From Gammaproteobacteria bacterium RIFCSPHIGHO2_12_FULL_35_23 (lineage in GTDB: Bacteria > Pseudomonadota > Gammaproteobacteria > UBA12402): DNA of 64,000 nucleotides. The notes under the pieces are model-generated. The model made no database searches and was not told the DNA's origin. It saw only the letters and a program-made list of their open reading frames with translations. A program made the position numbers and the translations under genes. Location: positions 61,386 to 125,385 of the forward strand of contig MGXT01000027.1 of NCBI GenBank assembly GCA_001801465.1. Direction: 5' to 3'. This document shows positions 27,823 to 37,240 of this stretch, in pieces; within the stretch, counting starts at the first letter, position 1, and each line of letters begins with the position of its first letter.

Positions 27823-29130
27823 TTAAGAGTGAACTTGCGAGCGGCAGTAAGTTTCTTTGACAAAATATGCCGCGACAAAACCAATTACAAAGGCAATAGG
27901 CATAATAAGCATGGCTTGGTGGTAAGCCTGTACAGAATAAACTGGTGCTCCATTTAGAACTTTATGATCCCACCCTAAATCTAATAACCAACCTGAAAAA
28001 GGCAATCCTAAAGCACCACCTAATAAACAGATCATTGATACAATGCTCACAGCAGTACCAGTTAAAATTCCCTGGTTATGTTCAGCAACCAAAGGATAAC
28101 TAATAACCTGACTACAAGTTATCAACCCTAAAATAAAAAACAAAATACTTAACTGAATAAAAGTGAGATCTTGTCCGTAAATTATAATTAACACGACGAG
28201 TAAAGATAAAATAGCACTGACCAACATCGGTAAACGACGTTGTTGCAGCATGTCTGAAATAAACCCCATCAGTGGCGCACCAACAATGCTTCCCAAAAAT
28301 AACATACTACAAATAAATGAAGCTCTGGCCGCATTAAAACCATCAACTTGTTCTAAGTACATACGTCCCCACATAGCCCCTAATAAAAATATGGGTAAAT
28401 TCAACAAACAGGTATAAAGTCCCCCTAACCAATTCTGCTTATTACTTAAAACCATTTTTATACTGGTCCACAGTCCTTGTTGCTTCAGTTGCAAATACTC
28501 TTCGGTGGCTTTTTCAAAATGATGAGTCGGCCGATCTTGAACAACAAACCAAATCCAAATGATAAGTACCACTCCCAAGCAACCATTAAGCATCATCATT
28601 TCTCGCCAACCAAAATAAGTTACTAAGAGTGTGGCGGGCGTTTGTGCCACCCAACCACCAATAAAGGCCATCGTAACAATTAAACCCGTTACTACAGCCA
28701 TTTTTCTAGGAGGAAACCAACGTGAAGCCAAGCGTACGCCGCTTAAAAAACAAAATGAACCGCCTAAACCAATTAAAGCGCGACAAAGTCCCGCAAAAAA
28801 AACGGTTTTTGCTAAACCAAATCCAAACGTTCCGAGTGTACAAAAAGTCATAGCCATTAGTATTAATTTGCGGGTTGCAAATCGATCTAATAAATTCCCA
28901 GCTACAAACAATAACCCCGCATTAAAGTAAAAGTAAAGCGATGATAAACGACCAAGCTCACCGGCATTAATATGAAAATTTGCCATGAGCTGTGAACTAA
29001 TAGAATTAATAATATTTAATTGTATAAATTCATAAAAAAAGAGCAGCCCCCCTGATAAACTAACTAACCAAGCTAAAAAATATTCAGACTTAGGGGCTTT
29101 ACGTTCAATTGCAGTGGTCAATAAGGCCAT
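27823..29130 (-). CDS. Major facilitator superfamily transporter
   Basis: 435-residue polytopic inner-membrane protein with about twelve hydrophobic helices in two halves. The MFS loop 2-3 signature is seen as GNLLDRFATRKLIL near residue 80, with a second copy GFISDMLQQRRLPML near residue 285. The central cytoplasmic loop (about 195-225) is charged. The substrate cannot be told from sequence; the general type (single gene, no partner enzymes) is common in intracellular gammaproteobacteria for nutrient uptake. No regulatory sequence was recognised in the 132 bases upstream. Confidence 0.85.
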   Translation of the reverse strand: MALLTTAIERKAPKSEYFLAWLVSLSGGLLFFYEFIQLNIINSISSQLMANFHINAGELGRLSSLYFYFNAGLLFVAGNLLDRFATRKLILMAMTFCTLGTFGFGLAKTVFFAGLCRALIGLGGSFCFLSGVRLASRWFPPRKMAVVTGLIVTMAFIGGWVAQTPATLLVTYFGWREMMMLNGCLGVVLIIWIWFVVQDRPTHHFEKATEEYLQLKQQGLWTSIKMVLSNKQNWLGGLYTCLLNLPIFLLGAMWGRMYLEQVDGFNAARASFICSMLFLGSIVGAPLMGFISDMLQQRRLPMLVSAILSLLVVLIIIYGQDLTFIQLSILFFILGLITCSQVISYPLVAEHNQGILTGTAVSIVSMICLLGGALGLPFSGWLLDLGWDHKVLNGAPVYSVQAYHQAMLIMPIAFVIGFVAAYFVKETYCRSQVHS

Positions 29131-29262
29131 AATTATCGCTTCTTTTAGAATAAATTATTGAATAAGACGACCACGTCATTATACATTGAACCTCTGAGAA
29201 GAAAAGATTCTCCCTTAGCAATAACCTCTTAAAAATTGACTTAACTTAATTTAGTAAAATTA

Positions 29263-29631
29263 TTAAACAATTGCGTTAGTAAAGCTTTTTTGTCTAATAA
29301 ACCAGCGGCCATCTATTTTTAACAAGGTAATATAATCAGTAAAATAATTTTCATCCACTAAGACCTTGGCTTTGACCCATGCTATATCTTGATGCCAATC
29401 CATCCCAACTATTTTCTTATCATACCGCCGCTCACTTTTAGACTGTTGCTTAGCCTGGGTAACTCGTTCAATAAATTGAATTAAATTCATTACTACTGAT
29501 TGACCATTGATATTACCGGTTATTTGACAATCCGGATGAAAGGCTTGTAAGAGACGCGTCTTATCAGCCGCAAAGGTTCCTAAAAAATAATCCTCCATGA
29601 CAGCTTGAAGCAATGAAATATCATTTTGCAT
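29263..29631 (-). CDS. NTF2-like (putative lumazine-binding/SnoaL-type) protein
   Basis: Small 122-residue single-domain protein with the alpha+beta cone fold pattern: an N-terminal helix pair ending in LLQAFHPDCQITG, then strands DIAWVKAKVLV, DYITLLKIDGRWFIRQKSF. The ending GRW-x-I-x-KSF is typical of NTF2-like enzymes and binding proteins. There are no residues from which to name a substrate. It is transcribed away from the MerR-type regulator at 29758 across a shared, repeat-rich control region, so that regulator probably controls it. Confidence 0.75.
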   Translation of the reverse strand: MQNDISLLQAVMEDYFLGTFAADKTRLLQAFHPDCQITGNINGQSVVMNLIQFIERVTQAKQQSKSERRYDKKIVGMDWHQDIAWVKAKVLVDENYFTDYITLLKIDGRWFIRQKSFTNAIV

Positions 29632-29660
29632 ATTTAACTTTCCTTTTGTTTTTCTTAAAT

Positions 29661-29708
29661 TTGTAATTTAGTTACAATATATGTAATTATAATACTTAAA
29701 TTGTAATT
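29661..29708. promoter_or_regulatory. Phased operator repeats between NTF2-like gene and MerR gene
   Basis: TGTAATT occurs at 29662, 29682 and 29702, spaced exactly 20 bases (about two helical turns). The first forms the dyad TTGTAA-n5-TTACAA at 29661-29677. Overlapping TATAAT boxes occur on both strands at 29686-29693. This is a natural binding array for the adjacent MerR-type protein. Confidence 0.55.
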
Positions 29709-29757
29709 TAATCAACAATACTGTAAAATTTCTATAACTCATTATTCAGGACATTTT

Positions 29758-30066
29758 ATGGGGACTGTTGTTGAAACTTTAGCTGATCTCGAGTTTTTAT
29801 CTAAGCTTATGATAGGCATAGGGGAAGTTGCTGAAATTACCCGTATTCCAGCAAGGCAACTACGTTATTGGGAAGAAAAAGGTATTATTCACGCTTTAAA
29901 AACTAAGCGGTCTACAACCAGACGTTACGATTACCAAACTGTTAAAAAAATTATTTTAATCAAAGAACTTTTAGAAGAAGGCTATACCTTAAAAGCTGCT
30001 ACTAAAAAAATTGCCACTCGCCTTGAAAAAATCAATACCGCGTTTAATAAATTAAAAAAAGATTAA
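29758..30066 (+). CDS. MerR-family transcriptional regulator
   Basis: 102 residues with a winged helix-turn-helix of the MerR type: IGEVAEITRIPARQLRYWEEKGII, then RRYDYQTVKKI and a short C-terminal dimerisation helix (LEKINTAFNKLKK). There is no effector domain and no Cys for metal sensing. This resembles the small MerR-like regulators that lack a sensor domain. A 17-residue extension precedes the HTH. The likely targets are its own promoter and the divergent NTF2-like gene through the phased TGTAATT repeats. Confidence 0.85.
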   Translation: MGTVVETLADLEFLSKLMIGIGEVAEITRIPARQLRYWEEKGIIHALKTKRSTTRRYDYQTVKKIILIKELLEEGYTLKAATKKIATRLEKINTAFNKLKKD

Positions 30067-30131
30067 GAATCCACGGCTTTTTATTTTATTGTAAGCTAGG
30101 AGGGAAACTATATTTTACTTACCTCAGAAAT

Positions 30132-30887
30132 TTAAGAACTCCCTTGCAGCTTTTTTATTAAATCCATGGGAACAGGGAACACAATTGTTGAAGTTTTATC
30201 TCCCGCTATATCAATTAAGGTTTGCAAATAACGCAACTGTAAGGCTTCTTGTTGTAAAGATAGAATTCTTGCTGCTTCTAATAATTTTTGAGCGGCTTGA
30301 TATTCACCTTCAGCATTAATTATTTTAGCACGGCGCTCTCTTTCTGCTTCGGCTTGCCTAGCGATAGCCCGCACCATACTTTCATCTAATTCTACATATT
30401 TAATTTCAACATTGGCAACCTTGATTCCCCAAATATCGGTCTGCTGGTCTAAGATCTTTTGAATATCACTATTTAGTTTATCCCGTTCGCTAAGCATTTC
30501 GTCGAGCTCATGGCGACCAAGCACTGAACGCAGCGTGGTTTGGGCAAGTTGGCTGGTTGCTTCGAAATAATTTTCTACTTGAATGATCGCCTTTTCAGGG
30601 TCAACGACACGAAAATAAACGACGGCATTCACTCTGACCGACACATTGTCGCGCGAAATAACATCTTGTGAAGGCACATCCATAACTACTGTTCGCAGTG
30701 AAATTCTAACAATTTGCTGAACAATAGGAATAACAATAGCCAATCCAGGGCCTTTAATTCCTGTAAAACGGCCTAAAGTAAAAGTTACCGCCCGTTCATA
30801 TTCTCGCAGCACTCGAATACAAGAAAATAATAAAATCAAGGCTACGATAATAATGGTTAAAGTAGCTATATGAGGTACATTTTGCAT
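30132..30887 (-). CDS. Slipin (stomatin/band 7 membrane protein)
   Basis: 251-residue SPFH/band 7 protein with one N-terminal membrane helix (about residues 7-27), followed by [22 protein letters not shown] and the core [19 protein letters not shown], both strong slipin signatures. A coiled-coil segment ([24 protein letters not shown]) drives oligomerisation. It is preceded by the NfeD protease gene, 32 bases away; this pairing is conserved across bacteria and archaea, where NfeD is thought to cleave the C-terminus of stomatin. The role in membrane organisation or quality control is inferred from the family. Confidence 0.93.
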   Translation of the reverse strand: MQNVPHIATLTIIIVALILLFSCIRVLREYERAVTFTLGRFTGIKGPGLAIVIPIVQQIVRISLRTVVMDVPSQDVISRDNVSVRVNAVVYFRVVDPEKAIIQVENYFEATSQLAQTTLRSVLGRHELDEMLSERDKLNSDIQKILDQQTDIWGIKVANVEIKYVELDESMVRAIARQAEAERERRAKIINAEGEYQAAQKLLEAARILSLQQEALQLRYLQTLIDIAGDKTSTIVFPVPMDLIKKLQGSS

Positions 30888-30919
30888 ACAGAATCTCCTT
30901 TACGATATAGTACGTTCGA

Positions 30920-32233
30920 TTAATTTTTCTCGGGCGCAACATTAAGCAACAAACCGTTTCTATCTTTTACTATTATTTTTTTACCAACTGGCAGCGAACT
31001 CTCACAAACCGCCTGCCATAATTCACCGTGGACTCTTACCATAAGCTGGGTCTTATCAACCTCAACTACCACACCGCTTGCACCGATTAATTCTTCTCCG
31101 CCACTCACTATAGGTCTTTGTTGTGATTTTACAGCTAAACGTAATATAAAGAGAAAAAATATGGCTGTGACAATAGTAATTCCTAGAGCAATGGATAAGG
31201 CAACCTCATAACCTGGTACATGACGATCAAACATAAATAAGGAGCCCAGGAAAAAAGCAATAATTCCTCCTACTGCTAAAATTCCATAGCTTGTTACAAA
31301 AAGCTCTAAAATCATCATCAGCAAGCCAGCTATCAATAAACTTATTCCGACATAGTTAATAGGCAGCAAAGAAATACCATAGACAGCTACCAATAGTGCG
31401 ATGAGTCCTATCACACCAGGAACAATCATGCCTGGGTTCATTAATTCGAAGAAAATTCCATAAATACCAATTAATAATAAAATATACGCCACACTCGGTG
31501 AGGCAACTATTCCCAATATATTCTCCCTTAGATTAGGAGCAAATTTTTTCAGTGTCAAATTCTTGGTGTTTAGCGTTTGCCATTGGTCTTTGACTTTAAC
31601 TATTTTACCATTCGCTTGAGCTAACAAATTAGTAACATCAGGCGCTACAAAATTAATTACTTGTTGTTTTAAAGCTTGGGTAGCAGTTAAACTTGCCGCT
31701 TGAGTCACAGCTTTTTCTGCCCATTCAGGATTACGATTATTAAGTTCGGCAAGACTACGGATAAAGGCAACGGTATCTTGCTGCACTTTATTCATAGCAA
31801 TACTTTGCTTTTTAGTTTGCTGAGAAGAATTAAATAGATCAATCGGCGAGGCTGCACCCAAATTAGTGCCCGGTGCCATCGCCGCTATTTGACTTGCATA
31901 AACAATAAAAGTTCCAGCACTCGCAGCTTGCGCACCAGCCGGTGCAATATAAGTAATAACTGGAATAGGAGAAGCCAGTATAGCCTGCACAATATTACGT
32001 GTTGATTTTAACAACCCACCTGGTGTGTTAAGTTCTAAAATAACCACAGCAGCTTTATTGGCAGCTGCTATTTCTAATCCATGTTCAACATAAATTTGTG
32101 TAGCTGGACCAATTTCCCCTTGCAAGTTTAAGAGGTAAGCTGTTTGCGAAGCACTACTTTGAGCTAAACAATTAATACTAATCATTAGCCAGCAAAAGCT
32201 CATAATAATCCAACTTATTTTACGAACTATCAC
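30920..32233 (-). CDS. NfeD-type membrane serine protease (ClpP class)
   Basis: 437 residues. A signal sequence (about 1-24) is followed by a ClpP-like protease domain with LELNTPGGLL and AQAASAGTFIVYAS, whose nucleophile is probably Ser105. The base is probably Lys149 in MNKVQQD, as in the Ser-Lys dyad of archaeal 1510-N. After that come four to five membrane helices (about 235-370) and a C-terminal OB-fold (GASGVVVEVDKTQLMVRVHGELW). The start is GTG with AAGGAG ten bases upstream. It lies directly before the slipin gene, its probable substrate or partner. Confidence 0.93.
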   Translation of the reverse strand: MIVRKISWIIMSFCWLMISINCLAQSSASQTAYLLNLQGEIGPATQIYVEHGLEIAAANKAAVVILELNTPGGLLKSTRNIVQAILASPIPVITYIAPAGAQAASAGTFIVYASQIAAMAPGTNLGAASPIDLFNSSQQTKKQSIAMNKVQQDTVAFIRSLAELNNRNPEWAEKAVTQAASLTATQALKQQVINFVAPDVTNLLAQANGKIVKVKDQWQTLNTKNLTLKKFAPNLRENILGIVASPSVAYILLLIGIYGIFFELMNPGMIVPGVIGLIALLVAVYGISLLPINYVGISLLIAGLLMMILELFVTSYGILAVGGIIAFFLGSLFMFDRHVPGYEVALSIALGITIVTAIFFLFILRLAVKSQQRPIVSGGEELIGASGVVVEVDKTQLMVRVHGELWQAVCESSLPVGKKIIVKDRNGLLLNVAPEKN

Positions 32234-32262
32234 CTACACAAAACTCCTTCTAATTTCGCTTT

Positions 32263-32291
32263 ATTATCCACCAAACTTCACTATTAGTAAA
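32263..32291 (-). promoter_or_regulatory. Candidate promoter for the nfeD-slipin operon
   Basis: On the leftward strand, -35 TTTACT (32286-32291), a 17-base spacer and -10 GATAAT (32263-32268) end 29 bases before the GTG start. Confidence 0.5.
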
Positions 32292-32514
32292 AGTTCTTAT
32301 TGATTAAATTGGGTAGTGGTATTTTTAGCCCCATCATTCTTTAAAAATTTACCAAAAAGTTTTAATTAATCAATAGATTACATGATATTAGGTAATAATA
32401 ATTTTACTAAAATTTTGTTACCCTAAATGGATTATCCTGTTTTTCTAAATAATTAAGAGGAGGCTTCAAGAATACAGAGCTTATCAATATCTTCATGGGG
32501 GGTTGAGCTTATTT

Positions 32515-33546
32515 TCAACCTGAAATTTTTAAGAGCTCCCAATAATGCAAATACAGGGCTTGCGTAGCTTTACCTAAATAACCCTCAGTTTGACCATGTG
32601 CAAGGATGTTTTGTGGCGGATACATAATCATATTATTTTGAATCCGGTTTGGCATACCATGAACAGCGGTTATATTGGGCGATGAATAACCTAGCTGCAT
32701 ACTGATCATTTTGGCAATCTTAGGCTGCATAATAAAGTTTATAAACTTATAAGCATTAGCTAGATGCGGAGCATTTTTAGGTATACTCATACAATCAATC
32801 CAAATAATTATGCCACTCTTAGTATACACATAACGTAATTTTTTATTGCCTTTAGTCATCTGTTCGGCATCACCACTATACACCACGCCAATGGTAGCAT
32901 CTTCATCGAGCATAATAGGAATAGCGCCATCACTACTAAACAATTTAACATTCGGCATTAATTGCCGTAGTTTTAAATAAGCTTGCTTAATTTGCTCTGG
33001 ATCACTGGTATTAATAGAGTAGCCCAATGCTGCAAGACCAATAGAAAACACATCTCGCATATCATCATTAAGCAGTAACTGATTATAAAAACGCTGTTGC
33101 CATAAATCATTCCAAGTTGTAATTGTCTTAGGATCATAATATTTATTATTAACAATAATGCTGGTTGTCCCCCACAAATACGGAATACTGTATTGATTGC
33201 CAGGATCATACGGCTTATTAAGAAGTAATGGGTTAATATTTTTAAGATTAGGCAGTTGTTTTAAATCTAGCTTTTCAAGCATACCTTCTTTTGCCATGCG
33301 CTGCACAAAATAAGAAGAAGGAACAATAATATCATAGCCGATACTAGGATCTGCTTTGAGCTTTTCATAGAGCTCTTCATTACTCGCATAAGTGGTGTAA
33401 TTAACATGTATGCCGGTTTGTTTAGTAAATAGCTTTATCACGCTTTTAGGGGTATAAGCACTCCAATTATAAATATTAATAACATTGTTCTGGCTATAAG
33501 CCATACCAATTAGCATCAATAAAATGATTAGACTTTTATATCTCAT
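32515..33546 (-). CDS. potD: Spermidine/putrescine ABC transporter, substrate-binding protein
   Basis: Periplasmic polyamine receptor of 343 residues. A signal peptide (about 1-18, cleavage after AYS) precedes the family opening VINIYNWSAYTP. YDIIVPSSYFV and IPYLWGTTSI are further matches to the PotD/PotF fold. Its start overlaps the end of potC by four bases. It is the last gene of potABCD, the normal order. A GGTTGA/TCAACC stem overlaps the stop codon but has no T-tract. Confidence 0.95.
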   Translation of the reverse strand: MRYKSLIILLMLIGMAYSQNNVINIYNWSAYTPKSVIKLFTKQTGIHVNYTTYASNEELYEKLKADPSIGYDIIVPSSYFVQRMAKEGMLEKLDLKQLPNLKNINPLLLNKPYDPGNQYSIPYLWGTTSIIVNNKYYDPKTITTWNDLWQQRFYNQLLLNDDMRDVFSIGLAALGYSINTSDPEQIKQAYLKLRQLMPNVKLFSSDGAIPIMLDEDATIGVVYSGDAEQMTKGNKKLRYVYTKSGIIIWIDCMSIPKNAPHLANAYKFINFIMQPKIAKMISMQLGYSSPNITAVHGMPNRIQNNMIMYPPQNILAHGQTEGYLGKATQALYLHYWELLKISG

Positions 33547-34307
33547 TTCTTCTTTAATACCATTTGTGCGATTAATGCCATCACCACGGTTAATAATAAA
33601 ATCACACTACAGAGCGCATTGAGCTCAGGAGTTACCCCTAATTTAACTTGCGAAAAGATATAAAGTGGCAAAATTTGAAAATCAGGGCCAGAAACAAAGG
33701 TGCTGATTACCACATCATCAAAAGACAAAGTAAAACTAAGCAGCCAAGCTGCAACAATACCCGGTATCAACATTGGAACAATAATTTTACTAAACACAAT
33801 AAAATCATTCGCACCCAAATCTTTGGCCGCCTCAAATAAGTTTTTATCTGTACCCGTAATACGACTTAAAATAGTCACCACTACAAACGGAATGCAAAAA
33901 GTAATATGGGCTAATAATAAAGTCCAAAAACCTAATGAAATATTTAAAGCGTGAAATAAAATCAAAAAAGCAATGCCTAATACTAAATCTGGAATAACTA
34001 TCATAATAAAAACTACGCCGTTTAGTAATTTTTTCCCAAAAAACTGATATTTAAATAAAGCTACTGCTCCCAATAATCCGATAAAAGTTGCCACAGTTGA
34101 GGCTAAAAAAGAAATGATTAAAGAATGAATTGCAATAACTTGTAAACCACTATCGTGAAATAACTCCCGATACCATTTTAAAGTTGCACCATGCCATAAA
34201 CCAGAAAACATAGAATTATTAAATGAGAAAACAATTAATACCAATATAGGTAAATATAAAATTACGTAAATAAAAGCCAAATAACTAGCCGATAAGCTTT
34301 TATTCAT
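33543..34307 (-). CDS. potC: Spermidine/putrescine ABC transporter permease PotC
   Basis: 254-residue inner-membrane permease with about six helices. The EAA loop that contacts the ATPase is EAAKDLGANDFIVFSKIIVPMLIPGI in substance, positions about 160-185, with the conserved EAA, G and P residues. It overlaps potB and potD by four bases each, so the three are translationally coupled. Confidence 0.95.
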   Translation of the reverse strand: MNKSLSASYLAFIYVILYLPILVLIVFSFNNSMFSGLWHGATLKWYRELFHDSGLQVIAIHSLIISFLASTVATFIGLLGAVALFKYQFFGKKLLNGVVFIMIVIPDLVLGIAFLILFHALNISLGFWTLLLAHITFCIPFVVVTILSRITGTDKNLFEAAKDLGANDFIVFSKIIVPMLIPGIVAAWLLSFTLSFDDVVISTFVSGPDFQILPLYIFSQVKLGVTPELNALCSVILLLTVVMALIAQMVLKKK

Positions 34308-35155
34308 ATCAGTACCTGCTTTTTATTTTTATTAAATTTCCAATAAACACCGATCAAAAGCGCCATAAAAAAAGTAAGCACGATACTAATAGAAGAACCT
34401 AATGGCCAATTTTGCCCTTCTAAGAACTGATTTTTTATTAAATTTCCCAACAAGATGGATTTAGCTCCACCAAGAATCTCAGGAATATAGAATAAAGTCA
34501 TAGCAGGTAATAATACTAACATTACCCCTGCAATAATACCTGGTGCACTAATAGGCACTACGATCTGCCAAAAAGCACGCAGTCGATTGGCGCCTAAATC
34601 ACGTGCTGCATCCACCAATCGCCAATCAAATTTTTCTAAGGTTGCATACAAAGGTAACACCATAAAAGGCAATAAACTATAAACTAATCCGACTTGGGAA
34701 GCATATTGCGTATAAAGAATATGTAACGGTTGATGAATAAGATGCAAGGTAAGTAATAATTGATTCAATAGCCCTTGGGTTTTTAAAATCGTGATAATAG
34801 CATAGGAACGAATTAAAGAACTTGTCCAAAAGGGAATAATAATTAAAAACAAACACGCCAGCCTTAATTTTTCGGAAAGCTGTGCTAAGATATAAGCAAA
34901 GGGATAGCCTAAAGCTAAGCACAAAATTGTGGTAATCACTGAAACCACCAAGGAACGCCAAAATATATGTAAGAAAATAGGATTAATTAATTGTGTATAG
35001 TTAATGACTGTTAAATGCCAATTAAAAAGATTTTCATCCCCTTGTTGTAAAAAACTCGCTACTACAACCATGATAAATGGCAATAAAGCTAATACTGCAA
35101 GCCAAATAAAAATGATATTAATTGCGATGATTTTAAACAGACGATTACTCATCAT
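34304..35155 (-). CDS. potB: Spermidine/putrescine ABC transporter permease PotB
   Basis: 283-residue inner-membrane permease with six predicted helices. The N-terminal periplasmic segment carries HLTVINYTQL, and the EAA-type loop reads DAARDLGANRLRAFWQIVVP near residue 190. It forms the heterodimeric channel with PotC. The start overlaps the potA stop by 11 bases and the stop overlaps the potC start by four. Confidence 0.95.
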   Translation of the reverse strand: MMSNRLFKIIAINIIFIWLAVLALLPFIMVVVASFLQQGDENLFNWHLTVINYTQLINPIFLHIFWRSLVVSVITTILCLALGYPFAYILAQLSEKLRLACLFLIIIPFWTSSLIRSYAIITILKTQGLLNQLLLTLHLIHQPLHILYTQYASQVGLVYSLLPFMVLPLYATLEKFDWRLVDAARDLGANRLRAFWQIVVPISAPGIIAGVMLVLLPAMTLFYIPEILGGAKSILLGNLIKNQFLEGQNWPLGSSISIVLTFFMALLIGVYWKFNKNKKQVLI

Positions 35156-36245
35156 AAGGTAGTATCACCTCCCATCCTGGCATCCACTCTACCCAGACCG
35201 TTTCATTAATTTTATAATCCAAGTCTTCATCATCTTCATCAAAAAATTCTGTGGCTGATAAGCGTTTACCACTAGCTGTTCTTAAAATAAGATCTACTGT
35301 CGAGCCCTTGTAAATAACCTGCTCAACAGTTGCTTGGATAAGTTCATCCTTATCTTCTCGATCGATTATTTCACTTTTATCCCATGCTCTTAAATCCTCT
35401 GGTCGCACTAACATGTAGACGCTTTGGCCCAGTTTAGCACCTCGCTTATTACTTAAAGTAAATATTTTACCTTCAATGCGTAGCTGTAAATGATTTTCAC
35501 TGACACTTAAAACTTCAGTCTCAAAAATATTAGCCTCACCAATAAACTTAGCCACATGCAAGCTATTGGGTGATTCATAAATTTGTCTAGGAGTACCCAC
35601 CTGCTGGATAATCCCTTCGTCCATAATCACTACACGATCAGACATGGATAAGGCTTCTTCTTGATCATGAGTAACTAAAATAAAAGTAATACCTAGTTTT
35701 CGCTGCAGACTTTTCAGCTCAATTTGCATATTCTTACGCAAACTATAATCTAAAGCGCTTAACGGCTCATCTAATAATAGAACTAAGGGTTTGTTGACTA
35801 CCGCTCTGGCAATAGCTACCCGTTGCTGCTGGCCACCACTTAGCTGCGCGGGTCTGCGGCCAGCCAGTTTTTCTAGTCTAACCATGGCTAAAGCCTCTTG
35901 AACTCTGTCAGCTATTTCAGTTTTAGGCAATTTTTTACATTTAAGACCAAAAGCAATATTTTCATAGACAGTCATATGAGGAAATAAGGCATAACTCTGA
36001 AACACCGTATTGACATCCCGTAAATGCGGCGGCAATCCTTTGACATCACGGCCATTGATCATAATGGAACCAGCTGTAGGCTCCTCAAAACCAGAAATTA
36101 ATCTCAATAAGGTTGTCTTACCACAACCAGAGGGACCTAATAGTGTTAAAAATTCCCCACTATTGACGTCTAAATTGATAGACTCCAAAACCACAGTATC
36201 ATGATAGACCTTGGTTATATTGCGAACTTTGATTACGTTATTCAT
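35145..36245 (-). CDS. potA: Spermidine/putrescine ABC transporter ATPase PotA
   Basis: Energises polyamine import at the cytoplasmic face. Walker A GPSGCGKTT, Q-loop VFQSYALFPHMTV, signature LSGGQQQR, Walker B LLLDEPLSALD and switch THDQEEAL are all intact. A C-terminal TOBE/OB domain (about 230-366) includes LVRPEDLR. The ATG at 36243-36245 gives 366 residues and the family start MNNVIKVRNITK, with a GGGGGA sequence nearby. The frame extends 12 codons further to a TTG, which is less likely. It is the first gene of potABCD. Confidence 0.95.
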   Translation of the reverse strand: MNNVIKVRNITKVYHDTVVLESINLDVNSGEFLTLLGPSGCGKTTLLRLISGFEEPTAGSIMINGRDVKGLPPHLRDVNTVFQSYALFPHMTVYENIAFGLKCKKLPKTEIADRVQEALAMVRLEKLAGRRPAQLSGGQQQRVAIARAVVNKPLVLLLDEPLSALDYSLRKNMQIELKSLQRKLGITFILVTHDQEEALSMSDRVVIMDEGIIQQVGTPRQIYESPNSLHVAKFIGEANIFETEVLSVSENHLQLRIEGKIFTLSNKRGAKLGQSVYMLVRPEDLRAWDKSEIIDREDKDELIQATVEQVIYKGSTVDLILRTASGKRLSATEFFDEDDEDLDYKINETVWVEWMPGWEVILPYDE

Positions 36246-36322
36246 CGCCAGCCATCCCCCAATTTCTGAGTATTTATCCAAGGTGAAGCTTAGAGATGAG
36301 CTAACGACATTATGCGTTTTTC

Positions 36323-36341
36323 AAAGGCTCCGCCTTTTTTT
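36323..36341 (+). terminator. Hairpin with rightward T-tract in the potA upstream gap
   Basis: AAAGGC and GCCTTT flank a TCC loop, followed rightward by seven T. Flanking genes on both sides run leftward, so a rightward terminator here protects against antisense transcription or is a relic. The gap also has a longer imperfect repeat, CTTGCAGT (36342-36349) and ACTGCAAAG (36372-36380). Confidence 0.4.
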
Positions 36342-36493
36342 CTTGCAGTCTATTACAAGGAGGATCATTTTACTGCAAAGAAAATAAAAAACCTAGTAAA
36401 TTCCTGTTATGAAATTAAAAATTTTATATGAGAACTACTTTAAAACAAGGAGTAAAAAAGATAACAATTATTACTAAAAGCTGGACAATTAAA

Positions 36494-37213
36494 TTACAAT
36501 GAACAGATAAAATAAAGCAGTTCAGAACGTTCATTGACTTCCTCCTGCTCTGGATCTTCAACAATTACTGAGCTGAAATGGTTTAATAAACCTTTTTCTA
36601 TCCGCTCAGGAGCAAAAGAAACTTGCGACACTTTACTAGCAAACAGTAACCGTTGGTCATGGCGAGTAACCTCGTATCCTTTAATTCGCCAAACCGTTCC
36701 TTCTTGTCCTTCCCCAGCCATACTAATATCACCTATAGAGATTAATTTTCCTGAACGAGTGATTAATGGAGAGTTTAAAACCATGTTGTATAAGCAAAGT
36801 TCTGTTAAGATATCAACAATAAAAACTCCCCCTGCATTAAGATGGTCTTTAACCCGTGCAAAAAATTTCTCCCACTGACTAAATTGTAAAACGTGATTGA
36901 GTGAAGCAAAAAGACAGATAATGACATCAAACTTCTTATTTAAGTTTAATTCCACCATGTCTTGTTGATAAAATTCTACTGTGGGTAGTTTTTTTTCGGC
37001 CATAGCAAGCATGCCAGAAGAAATATCAACCCCTGTGATTTGATAACATCGTTTTAAGGCCTTACAAACTGTTCCCGTGCCACAAGCCACAGAAAGCAAT
37101 GTTTTGGCTTTAGGATGATAATCTTTAATTAATTGCTTGATATATTTAATAGTTTGTTTGCGGCTACCATGAACTAGATCATAAAAAGGCGCCACTGGAT
37201 CATAATCAGCCAT
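36494..37213 (-). CDS. Class I SAM-dependent methyltransferase
   Basis: 239-residue soluble methyltransferase. The SAM-binding motif I is LLSVACGTGTVCKAL near residue 40. GVDISSGMLAMAEKKLP follows as motif II, QQDM as the acidic adenine contact and FDVIICLFASLNHV as motif IV. N-terminal YDPVAPFYDLV is typical of small-molecule or ubiquinone-type methyltransferases. The substrate cannot be assigned. It sits 27 bases after ppa on the same strand, probably co-transcribed. Confidence 0.85.
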   Translation of the reverse strand: MADYDPVAPFYDLVHGSRKQTIKYIKQLIKDYHPKAKTLLSVACGTGTVCKALKRCYQITGVDISSGMLAMAEKKLPTVEFYQQDMVELNLNKKFDVIICLFASLNHVLQFSQWEKFFARVKDHLNAGGVFIVDILTELCLYNMVLNSPLITRSGKLISIGDISMAGEGQEGTVWRIKGYEVTRHDQRLLFASKVSQVSFAPERIEKGLLNHFSSVIVEDPEQEEVNERSELLYFICSL

Positions 37214-37240
37214 GCTACACTCAACTATAAAAACAGGTTA

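Noticed and set aside
36360..36400. A tiny rightward gene after the AAGGAGG at 36358
   Set aside because: No ATG, GTG or TTG follows at a workable distance, and the next in-frame codons reach a stop within a few residues.
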